Source of the DNA: a virus
DNA length: 23,299 bases
IMG/VR virus record: IMGVR_UViG_3300040801_000926
Span: 1 to 23,299 of that record
Direction: 5' to 3' (one strand)
Below, piece after piece: positions 12,921-19,564 of this stretch. Each line of letters opens with the position of its first letter. Position 1 is the stretch's first letter. Below the pieces are notes generated by a model. That model did not search any database. It worked only from the letters and a program-made list of their open reading frames with translations, and was not told the DNA's origin. The translations under genes were made by a program, and so were the position numbers.

Positions 12921-13619
12921 ATGAAATCCTTTTCAGAATTCATCACAGAATCCAATTCGTCCGGGTGCACCCGTTTCTATACCGGTGAACCCCTTGAGAC
13001 TGGTGGTACGTCTATCGCTGGTGATGTTGCACCACCGATCCGAGACCTGTTCAAAAAAGGTGTCATCAAACAGGGTGACACGATTCTGGACTACGGTGCC
13101 GGTAAGTACGGCCGCAATGCCAACTGGCTACGTGAACAAGGATGCAACGTCTTCGCATTCGACCCATACAACGGAAAGACTTCTGACGGATGGGAAGGTG
13201 TATCGAGTCAGAAGCCGAAAAACGTCCCCCACTCCCTGAAGTTCGATATTGTGTTCTCGGCATACGTCTTGAACGTGGTACCCGAGCATGTTGAGTCCGG
13301 AATTCTTCAGGACATCAAGCGATACAAGGGAGATGCCAAGGAATTCCACATTACCCGGAACAAGGACATCTTCGACAGTGTGAAGAATGCCCTTGCCCGT
13401 GGAGAGAAGACGGTTACCAATTTCTTCAAGCGACACTTCATGGAACAAGATGAAGCAACCGCATCGGTCACTATCGATGACCTGTCAGATGACTTGATCA
13501 GAGAGTTCTGTTGCTTCGGGGTTCAGACATCCCGTGGCTTCCAGCGTATCCCATTCCTTGAGTCAAAGGGATTCAAACTGATGCGTTCAACCGGTGGTTT
13601 CAAAGTTTACACCCGTTGA
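12921..13619 (+). CDS. SAM-dependent methyltransferase with a capsid-targeting-like N-terminus
   Basis: The 232-residue protein has a class I methyltransferase fold signature. Motif I is ILDYGAGKYGRN (residues 55-66), the acidic end of strand 2 is FAFDPY (Asp 81), and the motif IV region is FDIVFSAYVLNVVPE (108-122). The first ten residues, MKSFSEFITE, closely match the T4 capsid-targeting peptide MKTYQEFIAE found on internal head proteins, with FITE/S fitting the prohead protease cut after Glu. It follows a terminator containing a late-type octamer and has only a weak ribosome-binding site. It may be packaged in the head and injected with the DNA. The substrate (DNA, RNA, protein or small molecule) is unknown. 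Confidence 0.82.
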   Translation: MKSFSEFITESNSSGCTRFYTGEPLETGGTSIAGDVAPPIRDLFKKGVIKQGDTILDYGAGKYGRNANWLREQGCNVFAFDPYNGKTSDGWEGVSSQKPKNVPHSLKFDIVFSAYVLNVVPEHVESGILQDIKRYKGDAKEFHITRNKDIFDSVKNALARGEKTVTNFFKRHFMEQDEATASVTIDDLSDDLIREFCCFGVQTSRGFQRIPFLESKGFKLMRSTGGFKVYTR

Positions 13620-13644
13620 CACATCGTCCACATCATGCTATTCT
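13616..13644 (+). promoter_or_regulatory. Consensus-like sigma70 promoter
   Basis: TTGACA at 13616-13621 and TATTCT at 13639-13644 have a 17-base spacer. The -35 box overlaps the methyltransferase stop codon. It is unrelated to the TTGAAG cassettes. It would drive the small genes from 13675 and perhaps tRNA-Arg(TCT). Confidence 0.78.
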
Positions 13645-13674
13645 GATCCTTACAAGCAATAAAGGTACCAACCA

Positions 13675-13857
13675 ATGTCTGTTAAATCCTTTTCTGAATT
13701 CAACCATGATCGTTTCGATGCTGAAAGCAAGAAGCGTAGGCTGAAAGAGAACAAGGCCAAGCGTGCCAGCCAAAAGCAACGTCTTCGTGACATCAATCTG
13801 GATGAAGACTACGATGATGATTTCGAGGCCATGGAGAAATTCAGGAACAGATCATGA
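13675..13857 (+). CDS. Small highly charged protein, 60 residues
   Basis: An AAGG site lies about ten bases upstream. The N-terminus SVKSFSEFNHDRF resembles the start of the methyltransferase just upstream (MKSFSEFITES), but it lacks the I-x-E protease site. The middle is very basic (KKRRLKENKAKRASQKQRLR), and the C-terminus is acidic (NLDEDYDDDFEAMEKF). Small charged proteins with this kind of start recall T4 internal head proteins, so a packaged role is possible. An early regulatory role is equally open. Confidence 0.78.
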   Translation: MSVKSFSEFNHDRFDAESKKRRLKENKAKRASQKQRLRDINLDEDYDDDFEAMEKFRNRS

Positions 13858-14063
13858 AGATCATTATTGTTATGGTGTCCGGTGCTACACACCGGTCAGT
13901 TGATTACACCGAAGAACAGATCAATCGCATGGCTGAAGGTCTCACGAACTTTCGAGATGCCAAATCTATTGCCATTGATGTTCCGGTGAATGAGTCTGGG
14001 TCCGAGATCAGAAAAATCTGGATCAACCCGGGTAACGTTGAACACATTTACATGAGAGATTGA
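13854..14063 (+). CDS. Hypothetical protein, 69 residues
   Basis: The start forms an ATGA junction with the preceding stop, and AGGAAC lies upstream. The protein looks like a small alpha/beta domain: a beta strand IIIVMVSGA, a helix TEEQINRMAEGLTNF, and further strands (AIDVPVNESG, IRKIWINPGNVEHIYM). It shares its layout with the next gene, which also opens with a strand of the type IIVTMKSG, so the two may be distant paralogues. The function is unknown. Confidence 0.76.
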   Translation: MKIIIVMVSGATHRSVDYTEEQINRMAEGLTNFRDAKSIAIDVPVNESGSEIRKIWINPGNVEHIYMRD

Positions 14064-14065
14064 AC

Positions 14066-14404
14066 ATGCAAATTATCGTAACCATGAAATCTGGTAAGGT
14101 CGTCAAAGGCCGTGAGCAATCGTTTGAAGATGCGTGGGCCGAAGGACAAGAACAAGGCCGTGCGCAACTTGGTGACCAGTTCACCGATGAACTTCTGGCC
14201 GAAAAGATGGCCGAATACATTCAGTCGATTGTCGAGCCGTTGGAAAACCATGGGGTCAAGAACCTTGCCACATTCAAACTCGGCAACGAAGACGGTACCC
14301 ACTACTTCCATATCGACAACATCGATTACGTTACCGTGATCGGTCTGGAAGAGATGGCCGATGCGATCCATGAAAAAATCATGGAACTCCAAGAAGCCGA
14401 ATAA
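14066..14404 (+). CDS. Hypothetical acidic protein, 112 residues
   Basis: ATG 14066 follows the preceding stop by two bases; an in-frame TTG at 14060 is a less likely start. The protein begins with a beta hairpin (QIIVTMKSGKVVKG), then has a long helix (FEDAWAEGQEQGRAQLG), and ends with YFHIDNIDYVTVIGLEEMAD and an acidic helix. It has no membrane span or metal site. It ends eight bases before tRNA-Arg. The family is not recognised. Confidence 0.78.
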   Translation: MQIIVTMKSGKVVKGREQSFEDAWAEGQEQGRAQLGDQFTDELLAEKMAEYIQSIVEPLENHGVKNLATFKLGNEDGTHYFHIDNIDYVTVIGLEEMADAIHEKIMELQEAE

Positions 14405-14412
14405 ATATCATT

Positions 14413-14484
14413 GCCCCCACCGATTGGACGGTAACGGGACTTCTAATCCTGTGAATGTGGGTTCGAATCCTACTGGGGGTGCCA
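14413..14484 (+). tRNA. tRNA-Arg(TCT)
   Basis: The acceptor is GCCCCCA/TGGGGGT, with a G-T first pair. The anticodon stem CGGGA/TCCTG holds the loop CTTCTAA with TCT at 14442-14444. The T-arm is GTGGG/CCTAC around TTCGAAT. The discriminator is G and CCA is encoded. The short D-region (CCG/CGG stem, 15 bases) is the same as in tRNA-Arg(ACG) at 8085. It reads AGA and AGG, codons that are rare in many hosts. Confidence 0.9.
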
Positions 14485-14515
14485 ATTTCTTTCAATATGA
14501 CCCGTGGAGTAAGAC

Positions 14516-14848
14516 GTGGCCCTTTTGAAATCTGTCAAGGATGTGGTCTATTCGATCACCCTGAAGCCAAACCCGAAGGATGATAAGCAAGAAGCGAAAA
14601 TCTACTTCGAGTCTTCTGAACAAAAACATGCCTATGTGACCGCTGAGTTCAACTACTGCTATGACGAATACAAAGCGTATTCGGCTGCCATGACGTTGGA
14701 CGAACGTGCCAAGCAATTCGTTTCCCTGTGTTCGAAAAGGGTTGCTTATGCCCGGAAAGTAGGCTATGGTCCTAAAGGAACAAACCCGAGAGTGTGGGAG
14801 AAGCGTCCGAAAAATCCCGTACCCCCGACAACCCCAACGTATGCGTGA
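14516..14848 (+). CDS. Hypothetical protein, 110 residues (GTG start)
   Basis: The GTG start at 14516 has GGAG seven bases upstream, which supports a non-ATG start. The protein is beta-rich in the middle (YSITLKPNPKDDKQEAKIYF, HAYVTAEFNYCYDEY), with a helix (DERAKQFVSLCSKRVAYARK). It ends in a proline-rich basic tail (NPRVWEKRPKNPVPPTTP). It is the first gene after tRNA-Arg. The family is not recognised. Confidence 0.78.
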   Translation: MALLKSVKDVVYSITLKPNPKDDKQEAKIYFESSEQKHAYVTAEFNYCYDEYKAYSAAMTLDERAKQFVSLCSKRVAYARKVGYGPKGTNPRVWEKRPKNPVPPTTPTYA

Positions 14849-14860
14849 GGAATCTTCAGC

Positions 14861-15172
14861 ATGAACAACAAGCAAGCAAAACGTCTGCGCAAGCACATTC
14901 GTTCAATCCTTCCCGATGCCCGCATGGCCACACCGGTCTATGACACCATCGAACACAAGCCCCGGAACTTCTACTATCCCCCGGGTACCCGCATCCCTGA
15001 TGCCCCGGGTATCCACGTTGTGATGACGCCACCGCTGCCGGACGGCAAGCCAAGCCCTGTCATCGTCCAAGTGGACCGTGAACAGCGTGTTCTGGGTATG
15101 TGTCATCGCAAGTTCTACCAACAACTGAAGCGTGACGTGAAGCGTGCACGTGCGGGTGGGAGTCTGGTCTGA
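14861..15172 (+). CDS. Hypothetical basic protein, 103 residues
   Basis: The start MNNKQAKRLRKHIRSI is strongly basic and helical. A proline-rich middle (YYPPGTRIPDAPG, MTPPLPDGKPSP) follows, and the C-terminus is basic again (YQQLKRDVKRARAGG). Such proteins are common in phages; nucleic-acid contact is plausible but unproven. The stop overlaps the exonuclease start by one base (TGATG), so it is probably co-expressed with the DexA-like and Rnh genes. Confidence 0.78.
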   Translation: MNNKQAKRLRKHIRSILPDARMATPVYDTIEHKPRNFYYPPGTRIPDAPGIHVVMTPPLPDGKPSPVIVQVDREQRVLGMCHRKFYQQLKRDVKRARAGGSLV

Positions 15173-15762
15173 TGAACAATCTTCAGGTAGACATCGAGAC
15201 CCTTGGTCTGGATCGTGATGCTATCATCATCCAGATCGGGGCAGTCTTGTACTCGGATGACTTTACCGAGTGGGCAACATTCGACCGGTCAATCAACATC
15301 GATGCCCAAGAAGAAGCCGGGTGCACAGTTACCCAATCGACAATGGATTTCTGGGAGAAGGAAATCAAGGAAGGCCGTGTATCGGAAGAACGTGAGAAGT
15401 ACCTGTTCGCTTCCGAGAACTACCCGGCCGAAGTCGCTGGTGAGTTCAGCCGGTGGTTGTCCGAACAAGGTGAGTTCCGAATCTGGACCAACCACCTTCT
15501 GTTCGATGCCGTCAAGCTGGATCACTTCATGGAGAAGTTTGGGGCCGCACCGTTCACGTCTTCAACCCGGTACAATCGAATCGAGGACCTTGCAACGTTG
15601 AAGTACGCTGCCTTTACCATCAACCCGGACGAAGCCAAGCGACAGTCTGACATGATGTATGCTGACTTCGATGGCAACCAACACGATGCCGTGGACGACT
15701 GCCGGTTCCAGATGCGCATGCATCACATGTACCTGAGCATTCTTCAGGGTGGCAAGCCATAG
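15172..15762 (+). CDS. dexA: DexA-like DEDDh 3'-5' exonuclease
   Basis: The 196-residue protein shows the DEDDh exonuclease pattern: VDIETLG (Asp 7, Glu 9) and IIQIGAV, then FDAVKLDHF (Asp 112), then HDAVDD (His 171, Asp 176). The order and STMDFWEKE segment match T4 DexA, which degrades single-stranded or short DNA. It is shorter than T4 DexA (about 227 residues). The gene is coupled to the 14861 gene by a TGATG overlap and lies nine bases before rnh. A role in recycling DNA ends or host DNA is inferred from the family. Confidence 0.87.
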   Translation: MNNLQVDIETLGLDRDAIIIQIGAVLYSDDFTEWATFDRSINIDAQEEAGCTVTQSTMDFWEKEIKEGRVSEEREKYLFASENYPAEVAGEFSRWLSEQGEFRIWTNHLLFDAVKLDHFMEKFGAAPFTSSTRYNRIEDLATLKYAAFTINPDEAKRQSDMMYADFDGNQHDAVDDCRFQMRMHHMYLSILQGGKP

Positions 15763-15771
15763 GGGGTTCCC

Positions 15772-16647
15772 ATGCTGTTACTTGACCTGTCATCGGTGGT
15801 CATCACTGCGATTGTTGACCTACTGGTGACCGGGAAGAAGACCCCGGACGGACAAGACTGGGAATTGAATGACAACCTTGTCCGTCATGTGGCCATTTCC
15901 CAAATCCTGAACTACAAGAACCGGTTCCGTAAGTTCGGAGAACCGATCTTGTGTGCCGATAGTTCCAACTATTGGAGAAAGCAAGTCTTTCCGAACTACA
16001 AGCAAAACAGGAAGAAGCATCGTAGCGAATCGAACATCGATTGGAACAGGTTGTTTGACCTGTTCGATCAGATCAGAGATGAACTGCGAGAAAACTTCCC
16101 GTACATGATCATCGAAATCGCCAGAGTCGAAGCGGATGACATCATTGCGGTGTTGGCCCGTGAGACTGATGAAGATGTGATGATCGTATCATCGGACAAG
16201 GACATGGTTCAGCTTCAACTGAAGCACGGCAAGCGGATTCAACAGTATTCCCCGGCCGTCAAGAAGCTGATCACCCCAAAGTCAAAGGACTACAGCCTAA
16301 CCATGCACATCATGCGTGGGGACGATGGGGATGGCATTCCAAACATCCTGTCTGATGATGACGTGTTTCTGTGTGACGATAAGCGACAGAAACCAGTGTT
16401 TCAGAAGTTCATCGATTCAGTGGACCAAGCGGAAGATCAGCTTGAAGCGATTGAAAACCCAACTGCCCGCAAGAAGTTCAAGCGGAATCGGCTTCTGATT
16501 GACATGGACTACATTCCGCAACGTGTTGTTGAATGGGTTCATCAAGGGTATGCGCAAGAACAGGAACGTCCGAAGAAGAAACGGATTTACCCGTACCTGA
16601 AAGAAAAGCGCATGAAGTTACTACTCGAACGAATCGGAGAATTCTAA
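15772..16647 (+). CDS. rnh: RNase H / 5'-3' flap nuclease, T4 Rnh type
   Basis: The 291-residue protein aligns with T4 Rnh (305 residues), which removes RNA primers and flaps during lagging-strand synthesis. Seen here are the N-terminal LLLDLSSV (catalytic-type Asp 5), SNYWRKQVFPNYKQNRKKHR, the central EADDIIAVLARE, the VSSDKDMVQL stretch, MRGDDGDGIPNI, and the C-terminal LLIDMDYIP and LLERIGEF. The GGGGG site six bases upstream supports the start. With primase and RNA ligase it forms a T4-like replication and repair set. Confidence 0.93.
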   Translation: MLLLDLSSVVITAIVDLLVTGKKTPDGQDWELNDNLVRHVAISQILNYKNRFRKFGEPILCADSSNYWRKQVFPNYKQNRKKHRSESNIDWNRLFDLFDQIRDELRENFPYMIIEIARVEADDIIAVLARETDEDVMIVSSDKDMVQLQLKHGKRIQQYSPAVKKLITPKSKDYSLTMHIMRGDDGDGIPNILSDDDVFLCDDKRQKPVFQKFIDSVDQAEDQLEAIENPTARKKFKRNRLLIDMDYIPQRVVEWVHQGYAQEQERPKKKRIYPYLKEKRMKLLLERIGEF

Positions 16648-17069
16648 TGGCCAAAATGCTACTTGACCATCTTCTGGAAATCGAAAAACTGACACCGGCC
16701 AAAGCCCGTGACTACGCTATGGGTCTGTACGTGGCGAACCGGCACTTTGCTGACTATGCCGACCTGTGCTACAACCGTGCGTGGGCATCCCGCTGGTATG
16801 GAAAACGGGTGCCCAACTTCAAGGTTGACGGGGTTCCATACGGATACCACTTTACCCAACTGGAACGCACTGTCAACAAGTTCCGGGCCGGTGGCTTCAC
16901 ATCAACTGTCAACCCGGAAACTGACATTTCCGAAGAGAAGGCATTCAAACTGCTGACTCAAGTCATGGAAGGAATTTCCGATGTCGAACAGAAGTTCCTG
17001 AAGCAAATCCTACGGGGCAAAATCCCCTACTTCACCTTGGAGAACTGGAAGGAAGTTCGCAAGGTATAA
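16647..17069 (+). CDS. Hypothetical protein coupled to rnh, 140 residues
   Basis: The ATG overlaps the rnh stop by one base (TAATG). The protein is helical and basic: MLLDHLLEIEKLTPAKARDY, then RAWASRWYGKRVPNFKVDG, and a C-terminal segment SDVEQKFLKQILRGKIPYFTLENW. The E-x-x-FL-x-QIL pattern is reminiscent of the helical N-terminal domain of DNA ligases, but no nucleotidyltransferase motifs are present. It could be a replication accessory factor judged by its neighbour alone. The family is not identified. Confidence 0.78.
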   Translation: MAKMLLDHLLEIEKLTPAKARDYAMGLYVANRHFADYADLCYNRAWASRWYGKRVPNFKVDGVPYGYHFTQLERTVNKFRAGGFTSTVNPETDISEEKAFKLLTQVMEGISDVEQKFLKQILRGKIPYFTLENWKEVRKV

Positions 17070-17076
17070 AAAAGTG

Positions 17077-17143
17077 TTGAAGTTTCTCACCGGTTAGCCG
17101 ATAATAGAAGTGTGAGAGAGATGAACGGCTACCGAGTGGGGGA
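17077..17143 (+). promoter_or_regulatory. Early promoter/RBS cassette, copy 6 (diverged)
   Basis: The -35 TTGAAG (17077-17082) and -10 GATAAT (17100-17105) are 17 bases apart. The leader has drifted, but GAGTGGGGGACTTCAAC before the ATG at 17151 still lines up with the GAGTGAGGAACTT of other copies. This alignment was used to choose that start over GTG 17112 and ATG 17121. Confidence 0.78.
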
Positions 17144-17150
17144 CTTCAAC

Positions 17151-17333
17151 ATGGACATCATTCTTCTTCCGGCAAATAATGCCTACTGCCTGATCATGGG
17201 TACCGACATCGGTACTTCCAACATCATCGATGTCCAAGGCCAACGCTTCTGGAATACCCGGAAAGAACTGTTGGGTGCCTTGGGTTTCAAATCAATGAAA
17301 GAGTTCCGTGAGAACCTTGCGAGGACCGAATGA
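17151..17333 (+). CDS. Hypothetical early protein, 60 residues
   Basis: The ATG at 17151 stands eight bases after GGGGGA; ATG 17121 would add ten residues. The protein has a beta-rich first half (DIILLPANNAYCLIMGTD) and a helix near the end (MKEFRENLAR). A segment NTRKELLGALGFKSM resembles a short DNA- or protein-binding helix but matches no known family. The end overlaps the next ATG by four bases. Confidence 0.72.
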   Translation: MDIILLPANNAYCLIMGTDIGTSNIIDVQGQRFWNTRKELLGALGFKSMKEFRENLARTE

Positions 17334-17491
17334 AGGGTAAAATGAACCCCGAACGGCTGGCCAAGTTTCGTGAGTCACAGCGGCAAAACAGTCTTGACCT
17401 GATCAAGCGTCTACGTGCCCGGTCTAAGTCCCCGGATGACATGTGGGCCGAGATGGCAAACGAGACTGAAGAAAGATTGAAAAAAACTTGA
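17330..17491 (+). CDS. Small charged helical protein, 53 residues
   Basis: An ATGA junction gives the start; an in-frame ATG at 17342 after AAGGGT is an alternative. The protein is one long charged helix (PERLAKFRESQRQNSLDLIKR) with an acidic second half (MWAEMANETEERLK). Its TGA stop lies inside the -35 box of the next promoter, showing how tightly the region is packed. The function is unknown. Confidence 0.68.
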   Translation: MKGKMNPERLAKFRESQRQNSLDLIKRLRARSKSPDDMWAEMANETEERLKKT

Positions 17492-17545
17492 ATTTTTTCT
17501 CAAGATGACCGATACTATGGGTGTGGGTTGAGAAACGAGTGAGGA
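17478..17545 (+). promoter_or_regulatory. Early promoter/RBS cassette, copy 7
   Basis: The -35 TTGAAT (17488-17493) and -10 GATACT (17511-17516) are 17 bases apart. The leader GTGTGGGTTGAGAAACGAGTGAGGA keeps the cassette ribosome-binding site eight bases before the ATG at 17553. The sixth base of the -35 box differs from the other copies. Confidence 0.84.
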
Positions 17546-17552
17546 AAACAAG

Positions 17553-17744
17553 ATGTCCGAATCCCTTGAAAAGCTGAGTCTCTACAAGACTGCATATTCT
17601 CCGATGTACGAATGCTACGTTGGAATTCTGAAGGTTTACCCGGATGTTGATGGTGTCGCAATCATCAAAGCACGTCTGGCCGGTGAACCCGAAGGTAGTT
17701 ACATCCTGTTTCGTGAACACGAACTGACCAATTTTGTACTGTGA
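17553..17744 (+). CDS. Hypothetical early protein, 63 residues
   Basis: This is the first gene of the cassette 7 unit. The protein reads as a small beta-rich domain (MYECYVGILKVYPDVDGVAIIKARL, then SYILFREHELTNFVL) after a short helical start. The pattern of strands could be an RNA- or protein-binding fold, but no family is recognised. The next gene starts ten bases after its stop. Confidence 0.78.
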   Translation: MSESLEKLSLYKTAYSPMYECYVGILKVYPDVDGVAIIKARLAGEPEGSYILFREHELTNFVL

Positions 17745-17754
17745 GGGTATGAGA

Positions 17755-18204
17755 ATGAATCCTGTAATCAGCGTTGAAGTCTTCCATTCTGCATTTGATG
17801 CCGGTTTTGCCAAAGTGGCAGAATTCGCCAACAATGTCATGATGGGTGTGAATCAAGAACTGGAACGTGCGTTCCGCTACACCAACAGCATTGAAGAAGG
17901 CTGGTGGAAAAACCCCGAGGTCACCAATGTCGGTCCCCGGGTTCTGAAAGACGGTGGTGCCCGTAGCACGTCCGTGGGTGACTACATGTTGGTGAGCTAC
18001 GCTGACGGGTCACAAGAGTGGTACGTGGTAGCCGGGTTCGGTTTCGAGAAAGTCGAAGACGACACCGTGGTCGAGTACGAAGGCTACAACTACTACAAGG
18101 GTCAAGTCCTGAGCCGCTACGGTGAAGAGATGCCCTTTGCTGAACTGCGTGCGTCCAAAGCCAACTACGATCCGAAGGTTGCCCGCATGGAGAGTGCCGC
18201 ATGA
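17755..18204 (+). CDS. Hypothetical protein, 149 residues
   Basis: ATG 17755 is preferred because GAGGG lies seven bases upstream; ATG 17749 is too close to it. The protein has an N-terminal helix (HSAFDAGFAKVAEFANNVM) and a beta-rich C-terminal half with many aromatics (SVGDYMLVSYADG, WYVVAGFGFEKVEDD, YEGYNYYKG). It looks like a soluble two-part protein. The stop overlaps the next ATG in an ATGA junction. The family is not recognised. Confidence 0.78.
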   Translation: MNPVISVEVFHSAFDAGFAKVAEFANNVMMGVNQELERAFRYTNSIEEGWWKNPEVTNVGPRVLKDGGARSTSVGDYMLVSYADGSQEWYVVAGFGFEKVEDDTVVEYEGYNYYKGQVLSRYGEEMPFAELRASKANYDPKVARMESAA

Positions 18205-18566
18205 CCCGTGAAGAAGAACTGAAAGCCCAAGAACAGCGGTTGCGCATGATGGAAAAACCGGCACAAACCACCATGGAAGAACGGGCCGCTGATCCGAAGT
18301 TCGATGCCGTCCGAGAAGCACTGGACCGGTATCATGACCATGACGAAACCTTCAACGCCATGTTGGACGAACTTCACAAGTCCGATGGCCCCACCGGTAA
18401 CCAGCTTGCACAAGACTGGTTCGCTGAACAAGACCGGCTGAAGCTGGTGGTTGGATATGAGTTCGTGAAGGTCACCCCGAATTCGGTTGACAAGGCCCCG
18501 TTGGTTGGGATAGAATTCCCGGAAAGGTGTAGCGGATACATCCGATCTGAGAGAAAGGGTAAATAG
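18201..18566 (+). CDS. Hypothetical charged protein, 121 residues
   Basis: It begins at an ATGA junction. The first half is a charged helix (REEELKAQEQRLRMMEK) that could form a coiled coil. The second half includes FDAVREALDRYHDHDE and a beta segment (LKLVVGYEFVKVTP). Its TAG stop overlaps the GTG start of the next gene. The function is unknown. Confidence 0.77.
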   Translation: MTREEELKAQEQRLRMMEKPAQTTMEERAADPKFDAVREALDRYHDHDETFNAMLDELHKSDGPTGNQLAQDWFAEQDRLKLVVGYEFVKVTPNSVDKAPLVGIEFPERCSGYIRSERKGK

Positions 18567-18799
18567 TGGACAACACACAAAAAGCCAGAGTGATCGAACG
18601 GTTCAAGGGTTTGACGGCCGATGACATGAACTACCGGGCACGTACCGGAAGGGTCAACAAGTCAGACCTTGAACAGTGGGCCGAAGTCCAGAACGATTAC
18701 TGTGTATCGATCCAGTGGTACGTTGCAGAATATGTTTCGTACCGTGGGTCGCTGGCCGTTGTGGTACCAGAACTGAGAGATAGGGGAAAAGATGGCTAA
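18566..18799 (+). CDS. Hypothetical protein, 77 residues (GTG start)
   Basis: The GTG start overlaps the preceding TAG stop, and AAGGG lies seven bases upstream. The protein starts with a helix (QKARVIERFKGLTADDM), has a basic stretch (YRARTGRVNKSD), and ends with a beta/aromatic part (CVSIQWYVAEYVSYRGSLAVVV). The last eight bases overlap the HNH gene that follows. The family is not recognised. Confidence 0.75.
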   Translation: MDNTQKARVIERFKGLTADDMNYRARTGRVNKSDLEQWAEVQNDYCVSIQWYVAEYVSYRGSLAVVVPELRDRGKDG

Positions 18800-19160
18800 A
18801 GACAATTGCCCAACGTGTTCCGGGTTGAAAGATACCCGGGCCAAACAATGCGTGAAGTGCCGGATGCGGGACAATCACCCCCGTGAGACCGGTGAGTGGC
18901 AATTGAACAAGGTTTCCGGGTACATGGAGAAACGTATCAATGGTGTTCACTATTACCAGCATAGATACATTATGGAACAACAACTTGGACGGCCGCTTCG
19001 AGTGGACGAACATGTCCATCACCGGGATGGGAACAAGGCAAATAACGTGCCAGAAAATTTGGAAGTGATGTCCGAGTCAGATCATCATAAAGAACACATG
19101 ACCCCCGAGCGTGCCAAAGAAATGAGCATCTTGGGTCATGAAGCAAGATGGGGAAAATAA
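18792..19160 (+). CDS. HNH homing endonuclease (HNH_3 type)
   Basis: The 122-residue protein has an N-terminal zinc pair (CPTCSG, QCVKC), then a basic domain (YMEKRINGVHYYQHRYIMEQ), and a core EHVHHRDGNKANNVPENLEVM with the His pair at residues 76-77 and the Asn of the HNH motif. This core is the HNH_3 type common in phage and intron-associated nucleases. It overlaps the gene before it and its TAA stop overlaps the next ATG, so it has been fitted cleanly into an operon. Homing is the likely role. Confidence 0.9.
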   Translation: MAKDNCPTCSGLKDTRAKQCVKCRMRDNHPRETGEWQLNKVSGYMEKRINGVHYYQHRYIMEQQLGRPLRVDEHVHHRDGNKANNVPENLEVMSESDHHKEHMTPERAKEMSILGHEARWGK

Positions 19161-19417
19161 TGCTTTACGACTATAAGTGCCACAAATGTGAACACATCTT
19201 CGAAAAGAATTTGAAGATGGTGGACCGCAACAAACCAACCATTGAACCGTGTCCGAAATGTGGCGAAGTGGCCGTGAAGCCGTATATGGGAAACACGGCC
19301 CCAAGTCTGGCCGATCCGATCCGTCTTGGACGACAGAAGCCCCCAAGTGGCTTCAATGAAGTTCTACGGAACATTCAGAAGATCAGTCCCGGGAACACGA
19401 TCAAGGTTAGAGACTGA
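19160..19417 (+). CDS. FmdB-like zinc-ribbon protein
   Basis: ATG 19160 overlaps the HNH stop (TAATG) and has GGGGA upstream; an earlier in-frame ATG at 19148 lies inside the HNH gene. The 85-residue protein starts with MLYDYKCHKC and has a second pair CPKC (Cys 7, 10, 31, 34), the pattern of the FmdB zinc-ribbon family. A longer basic tail follows. These proteins are often regulatory or nucleic-acid-binding, but a precise role is not known. The pair of overlaps suggests that the HNH gene was inserted in front of it. Confidence 0.83.
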   Translation: MLYDYKCHKCEHIFEKNLKMVDRNKPTIEPCPKCGEVAVKPYMGNTAPSLADPIRLGRQKPPSGFNEVLRNIQKISPGNTIKVRD

Positions 19418-19435
19418 AGCAAGGAGAAGTACATC

Positions 19436-19564
19436 ATGGTTATCATGGAAACATCAATGCTTGGCCGTTTCCTGATCTGGATTGGGGTTGCCAAGCCACC
19501 ACCGAAGAGAAAGGTGTTTCGGCAAGTGAAAAACTATCCGTGGAAAGAGACCTACTACCGATGA
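19436..19564 (+). CDS. Small protein with hydrophobic N-terminus, 42 residues
   Basis: A clear AGGAG site eight bases upstream supports this short frame. The first 20 residues are hydrophobic (MLGRFLIWIGVAKPPP), followed by a basic tail (KRKVFRQVKNYPW). The span is short for a membrane helix but could attach to a membrane. The stop overlaps the next start (ATGA). Confidence 0.6.
   Translation: MVIMETSMLGRFLIWIGVAKPPPKRKVFRQVKNYPWKETYYR

Noticed and set aside
14400-14407. AATAAATA before tRNA-Arg(TCT) as a late promoter
   Set aside because: Seven of eight bases match, but it overlaps the end of a coding region and there is no hairpin or late gene context; chance cannot be excluded.
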